Shown here piece by piece: positions 56,504 to 64,000 of a DNA stretch of 64,000 nt (the stretch's first letter is position 1; each line of letters begins with the position of its first letter). The notes under the pieces were generated by a model that was not told the origin of the DNA, searched no databases, and worked only from the letters and a program-made list of their open reading frames with translations. Source of the stretch: Platycnemis pennipes. Taxonomy: Eukaryota; Arthropoda; Insecta; Odonata; Platycnemididae. The stretch lies in assembly GCA_933228895.1 (NCBI GenBank), contig OW121856.1, positions 17,811,805 to 17,875,804 on the forward strand. The letters are read 5' to 3'. The position numbers and the translations under genes were made by a program.

Positions 56504-56544
56504 GACCTGAAGACGCCAGCAGGATGGCTGGAGAAACTGTCGTC
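56504..56544 (+). ncRNA. Hammerhead-ribozyme-like motif, best of the 56-kb pair
   Basis: GAC, CTGAAGA, one nt, GCCAGC, AGGATG, GCTGGA, GAAACTGTC, GTC. Five of six stem II pairs form, and GAC/GTC starts stem I. Predicted cleavage is after the C of TGTC at 56541. Upstream are CCAAT boxes (56396, 56434, 56479) and ACATAAG (56468-56474), so a transcript could start just before the motif. Confidence 0.55.
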
Positions 56545-56639
56545 GCCTTGACACAACACTACGCAGAGGAACGCCCGAAAGCCGTTACCAGTAAATCGCG
56601 AGGAATATAACAAGTTTATTTTATTTTTTAGTGATGCTT

Positions 56640-56940
56640 ATGTTCTAAAAGCAAACTTGACTCCCGAGTCCCCCAAGGGCAAGGGTTAGTGGGAGGGTCA
56701 GTTCGCAGCGGCGTGGCCGATCTGGAGGGTCCCAACACGGACTTCCCTCGGCGATCGTGCTCCGACTGCGAGAATACGCCCTCGGCTGGATCAACAGCGC
56801 GCTTCTCCCCAAGGAAGAAGCAATGCTTGCTGATCGCTTGCTCAGATACCGCGGCAGTAACTCATTTCCGAACGCTCGTCGCTCATAAACCTTCCGCGGC
56901 TGCGCCATTACAACTCACAAAACCAGCTGCGTGAGAGTAC
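56640..56940. other. GC-rich block, unassigned
   Basis: CpG-rich with opposed frames of about 81-87 codons and no recognised motif. On the minus strand it runs into ATAAAATAAAC (56630-56610), which could be a polyadenylation-type end of a retroelement. Confidence 0.3.
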
Positions 56941-56944
56941 TATG

Positions 56945-58384
56945 TCCTGTCCCAATGAAAGTATTCGCCATACTTCAGAATACATCAACCCAAACTTGAT
57001 TTTTTATGAAAATTAATAATATACTTACATAATTAATGATATTTTAGTTTCCAAAATCTGGAACAGGCGACAAAAAATTATTTTTTAATTCTCCACAGAA
57101 AGTACACATCTAAATCATGAATCAAGCAATAAATCGATTATAGAGGAAGTTTAGGTGACTATCGTAAATACAACCCAAAAGTGTATTTATGTGCGATCAC
57201 GAATTATTTACACTTCAAATATTTTCTGAAATTTGGTAGCTTCTTTTTTGTCTATGGGATATGCGTAACCTACTATATATATGCTAAATTACGCGTGACT
57301 ATTGTAAAATATTCGTTAAAATTCATCAACTTACACACAATTGAGTTGTCCAAAATCATTAACATTTCATCTAAATACTTCCATAGTAGGAGTTACATAG
57401 ACAGACGCCGGAAAGGAAGGTATTGACTTACATCTTAATTCAACACGAGATATTAACGTTACATATGTTCCCCATAAATCTTAATTGGAGCAATATTTTT
57501 CATAAGGGCCAAGCCACGTTGAAACACCGGTTCCCGTCAATATTTCTCATACTTAGAATCATAGAAAATAACAAAATTTGTGGCCAAGATACTAATGAAA
57601 TATTGCATAACTGAAGCACACGAATTATGCAGCACAAAAAGGCTTCTCTCATTCGATGAAACTGAACATTCCAATAATCCTCCTTCCAACTATTATGCAA
57701 GAGAAAGTCATAAAGCAAGATTTAATGGGAAAATTTGAGGGATGAAACGTCGTCCTTGAAGAAAGTATCCTCAGTTTTGGGCTACACTAATCGAGAGAGG
57801 CACCTTAATCGGGTAACGTGTTAGCATTCCTACTCCCTCTTGACCATTCATATGATGTGATTTTATTTATGGCATTTTAGACCCACAAATCAATGCAAGA
57901 CAATCAATTAGGGAATAAGAAATAAATGTAGCATTTCCCTAGGACTTTTTAGCGATAATAAATTGATGAAATAAATATAAGGAACAATAAAGAGAATTGT
58001 GTCATTTTGAAAGCCTATCGGTAAATTTCAAGCTGAGTGCATGTTACAAACACTATTTTGTTGCTTCAATAGTGTTTTCTCTACAAAATTTTTCATGCGA
58101 TTAGGTCTCTCTCTCTTCTATGACTGACTCCAATATTAAAGTCTAATTCCGAGATTGTACTCGTCAGGATAACATTTTCCCAACAGCATGTTTTTCTCTT
58201 AGATAACTTTTACACGCAAATTATATCCTCGGCCCTCAATATTATTTTCTTAAATAAAAGTGGCAAAATTCGAGGTTCGTCAACTTTTTTACGCTTAAAA
58301 CTGAGTGGAAATTATATTTTTCACGAAATAGATATGAATTCACAGTAGTACAGGAAGGAATTCGAAAGATGAGGATAAAATAAG
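56945..58384. other. Unassigned AT-rich stretch
   Basis: No recognised gene or repeat relation. Confidence 0.45.
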
Positions 58385-58612
58385 GCAAATATTACTTTCT
58401 TTGTAGGAGGAAGGATCTCTAGAGAATTGATGGTTCGATGAAGATAGTCGTCGAGAGAAAAAATAACAGGGATAATAAGAATCGAACACCACGAATTAAA
58501 TATATGAAGCAAGTAGGGATGGATGTTAGAGAATAAGACTCCTGTAAAAATGATTAGATCAGCTTATGAGAGAATCGAGTAAAGAGTTGCATAAAAACAA
58601 TCTTAGGATCCA
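58385..58612 (+). mobile_element. Strongly diverged RTE-like LINE 3' end
   Basis: ATGGTTCGATGAAGATAGTC, GTCGAGAGAAAAAATAACAG, ATATATGAAGCAAGTAGGGA and GAGAATCGAGTAAAGAGTTG follow the order of the RTE-like tail with heavy divergence. The microsatellite is lost. Confidence 0.5.
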
Positions 58613-59137
58613 TACCACATACACACCTTTAGTCCCGTACATTTACTCTACTAACATATTTACCCAAAACATTAGAGAGAAATCATGGATGAAAAGGACT
58701 AGGACTTTCTCCACCGAGGGTATGCATTTTGTGGCGTAATGGACACAAAATATGTACGGATTAGATTGGGAACAATCCTCTCACACAGCTTTTCCTTCAT
58801 CGGATTGAGGTTTAAATAAGTAGTGTACGGCTTATGCATGTTTAAGCGTTTCCACGAGGATGATGCGTTTTTAGAGACCGTATTTCCCCTAATCGAATTT
58901 CCATCCAGTGACCTTCCGAAATACAAGTCATGAAAACTCAACTTGCGGACGAAACATCGCCACGAACGAAGCGGATGCGGTCTGAAACCAAGTCTTCTCT
59001 GCTTGCCATTCTTAAAACCTTCACGGAGCGGCCGTTACTCAGCTTCACGCAGGCGAGTCACGCGTGTGAAGCGCGCGGGAGTCTGCGAAGTCACGGCTCG
59101 CGACAGAGACAAAGACGAAGCCAGAGGGAAGGGGGAA

Positions 59138-59272
59138 ATGGTGGGACAGGGGGTGGAGGCTCACCCATATGCGTTTCCCGATTCCTGGACGTGGCCCAAC
59201 ACACCATTCGCTTTCCACGGGAAACCCTGCTGCAAAAGACCATCGACAGAGGAGGCAGCGGCACAGAATCAG
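59138..59272 (+). CDS. Possible 45-codon first coding exon, unknown product
   Basis: A CpG-rich block (58930-59270) contains GAAATGG at 59138, a good start context. The frame reads MVGQGVEAHPYAFPDSWTWP and ends EEAAAQNQ at CAG|GTACCC (59272), phase 0. No ATG-based family match is known to me. There is no hydrophobic signal. Two other frames are also open across the block (to 151 and 134 codons), and one minus frame spans it, so chance openness in GC-rich DNA is a real alternative. The upstream part could be the promoter. Confidence 0.25.
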
Positions 59273-59385
59273 GTACCCATGAATACGCGACATTCTTCTG
59301 GCAGGACAAGAAGATACTATCATCCAGGCTCCAGAGTGCATTCCTAATCGTAAAAGAAGAAACGTTTTATAAATGTTCAACTTAA

Positions 59386-61344
59386 ATATTAAAATATTTA
59401 CTTCTGCGATATCAATGCTATGCGTGACTGTCAACTGCACACGGCAAGTATCAAAACTAGTCGTAATAAATGACATATTTCAGTGGAAAATCAAAAGAAA
59501 GTTATCCTTCCTGTCTTCTAGCTTCCACCAAATTAATTTTATCCCTAATTATTATCTTTCTTTGCTGCCTTGTAGCTTCAGTATAATTCCTTGGCAAATA
59601 ATTCTTTTTTGACAACAACCAGTCCGGACTTAGTCTGCGATTCTGACCAAAGCACATCTATGTCCCAACTCAAGAAAAAAACTTGACCACTTGAACACAA
59701 CGAGTTATCTTGTGGGTTTGAAATTGACAAGCATTCAACTGGCGATGCATATGACCAGGAGGAATACAAAGAAAAATATGCATTAAGAACTATTTTTAGT
59801 TGTATTGACTTAAATATAAGCCATATGTCTATATTCCGTTCCGCATATTTCTTTCTGGTGTGGTACCGAACCAATTCCTCCTGATTCCCCGATTGTACAA
59901 CGATCTCTTCTTTTAGGCACCCTTTATCGTCTCGTTGACTGTATCTTGTACAGCCATCAAAACGTTTAGAGCTTTAATGAACCCGTATGTCCTAAATAGT
60001 TTGTTCTCCTATTTGACTGCACGTTGAATTATTTCGCCTTCAGTTAAGGTATTCCATGGCCTGCGATAACAAGGTGGTGGCAAAATTTCCTTATCAGACC
60101 AGTAAGGAAAACTCGTAGACTATAAGCAATGAGTAAATATGTCCACTAATTAATTCTATCCAAATTATATCACACACGTATATGAATGCTTAAACTGCTT
60201 CTATGGAACTAACTCAAGGCTTACATTTTTATGACGCTTTATAATACATATTAAATAGACATTTAGCAAGCTATAAAACTTCAAAATCAAGCAAATTCAC
60301 TTTCAATTGATGCTATGAATGTGGAATTAAATCTTACATAAGGGAAAAAACTGGATAAACCACACAAAAAATCTTGAAACGAGAGAGTGTAGCTCAACTA
60401 ATGAATTTGGTGTGACCGAGTACAAAATTAAATACCTCGAGTTTTAGCTATACGGCATGAGTTAAGGACTCAAATAATTTTTCTTGCAGAGTTTTTAACT
60501 ACATCTAGCTGTAAAACGTGTGTTAATCAAGGGTAATCCACATTTTTTAAGAGCAAAATTTTTTAAAATAAGTTTGAGCAGTCAGTTAGTGCCCAAGAGT
60601 CAGCAGTCGGTAAAGATTTAAATTTAAGATTGTTCATTTGCATTCATAATCAATAGGTAGTAGTAAAGAAAGATTTCAGACCCCACCATTTGTAATTTGA
60701 GAAGATTTGCATACTGTAAGTGACTCAATAAGCATAAAAATTAACTTAGGCATGTAGAAGATAAAATCTCATCCAATAAATTGTAAGTAATCACGAACGA
60801 CACAATACCAAACAAATATTCCTTTTATCATTTTCTTCTAAGATCATTCAACTCGACACTGACTTATAGATTTTAGATAGACACAACTTATAGATTTTAG
60901 GCTTACCGGTTCAGAGTAAGTTAATATTCACTGCATCTATTCAAACTAACGAATTTAATTCAAAAAGCGATATAAAGACAGGAAGTCCAAACTCAATAAT
61001 GCCAAGTACCACACCGCGTAGAAAAATATGACAAAGTGGACGATCAAATGAAATGATTCTTAGATTAGTTTCAACTCGTTCTAATTTTCAAAAAATGCTC
61101 ATTTTGCTTCAAACTTTAAGAACAAGTAAAAGTATAGTTACAAAATGACTTGATATTCCCCGAGGTAGTAAAAAAAACACCATCCAGTCACCAGTCGAAC
61201 ACACGAATAGGAAAAAGTGGACGATCAGATGAATTATATGAAATAATGTCTTAGATTAGTTTCCATAGGGTCTACGAGAAATCATATTATGGGGTACATA
61301 AATCTGTTTGCTGACATTAGAATAAGGAAGGGAAAGTTCATCAG
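59386..61344. other. Unassigned AT-rich stretch with small duplications
   Basis: 61021-61078 and 61204-61268 are direct repeats (AAAGTGGACGATCA, ATGAAAT, CTTAGATTAGTTTC). ACTTATAGATTTTA occurs twice at 60862-60901. No gene was recognised. Confidence 0.5.
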
Positions 61345-61672
61345 CATTGTCGGTAAAAACTCCTAAGATTGGTTTGACGCAGCCCTTCATTCGATTCTTC
61401 TGCCGGCCAACCTCTTCATATCAACGTAACCCCTCTCTTTTATATCCTTCATAACATGTTCCACATATCCCATACAAAGCTTGCCTTTTTCATTCTTCCC
61501 GTTCAATTTTCCCTCAACGATTGTCTTCCTTGGCTATCCTGTCTTAAGATATGGCCGATTAAGTTGTCCCGTTTTCTTTTTAATTTTCAGCAGGCTTCCC
61601 TTTCCTCCCACTTTTTTTAAGATTTCTTTATTATTCATGCGATCGATACATTTTATCTTCAACATTCAAAGG
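61345..61672 (-). mobile_element. RTE-like LINE 3' part
   Basis: From the 3' side: TCCTAAGATTGGTTTGACGC, CGATTCTTCTGCCGGCCAAC, CTCTTCATATCAACGTAAC, CAACGATTGTCTTCC and GATATGGCCGATTAAGTTGT. Upstream lies the WIDRM-NEE-like stretch (CATGCGATCGATACATTTTA) to about 61672. Confidence 0.85.
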
Positions 61673-61721
61673 GATGTTAACGGCAGAAAAACTAAAAGGA
61701 AAGAAAGGACATAATTGTAGG

Positions 61722-61860
61722 GAAATATTACCCTGAGAGAAAAAAGTTTGCAATATATGTACCTAATGTAAACCCAATTTAAACGTCTACACTTGAAATA
61801 TTTCAAATTGGGTTTACATGAGGCATACTGCAAACTTTGTACTCCCAGGGAAATAACTGC
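61722..61860. repeat. Long hairpin, ~60-bp arms
   Basis: ATTACCCTGAGAG, AGTTTGCAATAT and ATGTAAACCCAATTTAAA are mirrored by TTCAAATTGGGTTTACATGA, ACTGCAAACTTTGTAC and CCCAGGGAAATAA. The loop is only about 10-20 nt. It could be a tiny MITE or, if transcribed, a long hairpin RNA. Confidence 0.75.
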
Positions 61861-62033
61861 CATTGTAAAGAATTTTCAAAATGGAACAAATTCGATTATT
61901 CGGAATATTTATGTGGTTCAAAGTATTTTTTTAATACGCGAGGGACAAAAGAAAAGATGTTAAAAATGAGCAAGAATTAACTCTCTCGCATAATATTTCA
62001 ATCATTTAGGGGATCAATATAACTGCACTCGAA

Positions 62034-62181
62034 CAATGAGCAACTTCCACTGTGATCAGGTTTATTGCGTCCGGGTTTCGCTTTTTACAGCATCTACAGG
62101 TGTAGATGAGAATGCTGTAAAAACCGAAACTCGGTCGAAACAAAACTTATAGCAGTGAAAATCCTCATTGTTCAAGTTAAG
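62034..62181. repeat. Long hairpin with Penelope-type GAAAC motifs
   Basis: GAACAATGAG, ACTG and CCGGGTTTCGCTTTTTACAG with CATCTACA are mirrored by TGTAGATGAGAATGCTGTAA, AAACCGAAACTCGG, CAGT and CTCATTGTTC. Each strand reads (C)TGTAGATG...GCTGTAAAAA(C/G)CGAAAC, a hammerhead-like order in which the core A of CTGA is T. It looks like another inverted pair of the Penelope-like type. Confidence 0.6.
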
Positions 62182-62286
62182 TCATATTCCGCTTCCACTC
62201 CATCACTCCTGAAACCTCAGATTTTGTGAGATCAATATCATTGGTAATCCAAATCAATGTAGTAGAACTCTATCTAATTTATAAAC

Positions 62287-62700
62287 TGCATCTATATCTA
62301 CATAATTCCCTGCAAGCCACCAAAAAGATGTGTGGCAGGGATGAATTCACACCAAACAAGCATTACATATCCTGCATAAATTATGATTAGTTTCTACTAA
62401 TCATAATTTATTAATTTTTTACATTCTATTTTAATCATGACAGTTTAAAAAAATGAAAAATAGTAAAGCAAGCATGCAAAAACATGCTGTTAGTTGGGTT
62501 AGCTTAAAGTCCTTATACCAACATGCAAATTCCTTTGATATCCATTGATACACTCGTATTTTTATTCTTAGATATATTTACATCTATTCATATCCCTAAT
62601 TGTCTGAGGAAAAAAGTACATTTTGAATCTGTTAGTTTATGGCCGATCAATTTCTTAATTTTGCGATTATGGAAAAGTCTATCATAGTAATTTGGGGTTC
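62287..62700 (-). mobile_element. CR1/L2-like LINE 3' part
   Basis: Tail CATCTATATCTACATAATTC, then CCTGCAAGCCACC, GATGTGTGGCAGGGA and CATTACATATCCTGCAT. RT C-terminal remnants run to about 62700, where it stops at a GC-rich segment. An inner inverted duplication (AATCATAATTTAT/ATTATGATTAG) lies at 62379-62411. Confidence 0.8.
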
Positions 62701-62704
62701 ACTG

Positions 62705-63060
62705 CAGTCCAGAATATTTAACAAAACAAGGGATGGGATGCTGATTGGCGTACGGAGATGATTCAAAGAGCATCGCGTCCACCGCACAATTAACGGAACG
62801 GAGGGAGAGCTCAGGCGTCGAGCGCCGATAGCGCCCAAGCGCTGTGACGTAACCTCGCCGGGAAGGCCGTCGGCAGTCCCCATTGCGCGAACCGGTTGCG
62901 CGTGTTGTCACCGGCGGGTCATACGCACTGACCCATACACTGGCGCGGAGAATAGGAAAGCCGCTAAGCATCCAGTGCGAGCTTGGGAGGAGCATCTAGC
63001 GCCTCTTGCAGCGAGCTAGACGCACGGTGTGCCTCCTCCAAAGAGGTCAGTCCACACAAT
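62705..63060. promoter_or_regulatory. CpG-rich block, possible promoter
   Basis: Many CpG, a half CRE TGACGTAA (62844), and the palindromic TTGCGCGAACCGGTTGCGCG (62883-62902). Minus frames of 78 and 98 codons overlap but match nothing known. No TATA box is obvious. Confidence 0.25.
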
Positions 63061-64000
63061 ACATTTAAACAAATCACAACAGTAAATCGTGGAAAATCTG
63101 GGTACAATGCTTGATATAATCGGGTGGTTTTTCATCAGGCTGGCATCCTAGTCAACCGATAGATATAAATGATGAAGTCACTGCTCCAACAACGATTGAT
63201 AACCTTTTTATCGATTATCGATATGTCACGAAAAGGTGCCGAAAATCAAATGACGAAAAAAACTGCCACTATTCGTAAAAGTGCTGATGATGCTTTATGA
63301 GGCTTTCCAGCTATTGCTGATCCATAGGATGCAGAATTACTACGATAACACTCCCCACTTTGATAGCTAGCCACACCTAAATTTCTTGAAAGTGCTTATA
63401 AGGTTATAAATAAAAAAAGAGAATTACCGAAAGGAAATACTTTTGGAGTTTTTTTACCAGCCCAAGGAGATAATTTAGCACCAAAGACATACTAACGCAC
63501 TTTCCAGAAACTTCAGTAGGTAGTATTTCACTTGTTCCGCCAACAGCTAGAAGCAGCAGAATCTTCTTTGATAACCATTAAATTAGAAAAAAAATACTTT
63601 TTTTGCAAAACTGTAAACTGCCATTAAATAAGAAATTTGTTAATCTATGGTACGCCAATCCATGGTTGTAGGACAGTGTAAGTTAAATGCTACCTGTGAA
63701 AACATTTTGGTTAAAATGTAGCGATTTATATCAATATTTTACTGCAAAGACTATCGCTGTTCACTATTCACCCTTGCGTAAATGATGTAATGTTATTTTT
63801 ACGATAAAAAGCTCGTTAACAAGGGAAAATATCTCGATTGCCTTCCGGTTATTTCCCATGATTGCTGGGTAGAGAGATTCAAATTCAATTACCTGGCCAT
63901 GTGGAAGCAAAAACCCTCGATTAAACTCCCATCAATCATCTCGCACGAACTCGTTCTACAATTTAGCTACCGATAGGGCAATTCAGGAGGCCTGAGGAGG
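63061..64000. other. Unassigned AT-rich end of window
   Basis: No recognised gene or repeat relation. Confidence 0.5.

Larger units (their letters stand above)
55640..56592. mobile_element. Penelope-like element remnant with inverted terminal segments
   Basis: 55783-55876 is inverted against 56486-56589. Both hold the hammerhead core and the flank running from GTCGTC through ACACAACACTACGC and GCCCGAAAGC to CCGTTACCAG. Outside the left arm the element continues to about 55640 (GGTAACCTGAAGAGGTTGAA, a further hammerhead-like but stem-less motif). Between the arms lie a promoter-like region and AT-rich filler. No RT or GIY-YIG endonuclease was found. Confidence 0.6.

Noticed and set aside
1..64000. 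CRISPR arrays, operons, bacterial ribosome-binding sites
   Set aside because: The sequence is eukaryotic: splice sites, TATA/initiator promoters and LINE/SINE content. No regularly spaced repeats were seen.

Overview
The window looks like arthropod, most probably insect, nuclear DNA. It is AT-rich, has no dense gene layout, and is packed with decayed arthropod-type mobile elements: CR1/L2-like and RTE-like non-LTR retrotransposons, mariner, pogo, TTAA-target MITEs, tRNA-derived SINEs and Penelope-like fragments. One host gene is recognisable. Species was not determined.

Host genes. On the + strand, a CpG-rich block at about 43.2-44.5 kb holds a full CRE, a TATA box, a 5' UTR with no ATG in it, and the first coding exon (43842-44285, 148 codons) of an SLC12 Na-K-2Cl cotransporter (NKCC/Ncc69 type). 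The exon carries an RFRV kinase-docking site and the regulatory-threonine region, and ends in a consensus splice donor. No later exon was found. A second TATA/Inr promoter with a probable non-coding first exon lies at 47.70-47.94 kb, and a weak 45-codon first-exon candidate lies at 59.1 kb. Everything else with coding character is transposon debris.

Repeats, left to right. 0-9 kb: CR1-like 3' ends, an inverted Penelope-like pair with a hammerhead-type motif, and a mariner deletion derivative inserted in an older repeat. 11-18 kb: a 982-bp TTAA element, RTE-like remnants including an RT domain with FADD, and a tRNA-cored hairpin element. 24.8-25.9 kb: a pogo-type N-terminal exon among seven copies of one 15-bp motif. 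27-36 kb: SINEs, a Penelope-like promoter with hammerhead motif, and a foldback complex at 35.0-36.9 kb. 38-43 kb: three MITEs, the last ending about 250 bp upstream of the NKCC promoter. 50-52 kb: a palindrome with about 0.8-kb arms. 53-62 kb: a mariner fossil, more RTE/SINE pieces, a second inverted Penelope-like pair with two hammerhead motifs, and two long hairpins.

The strongest unexpected signal is a set of hammerhead-ribozyme-like cores (CTGAAGA, stem II, GAAACTGTC) at four sites. Their stem II shows compensatory changes between copies. Three of the four lie just downstream of a CCAAT/TATA-like module, and two pairs are arranged as inverted repeats, as expected of Penelope-like retroelements. 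A second unusual element is a short tRNA-like Pol III unit enclosed in terminal inverted repeats that extend its acceptor stem.
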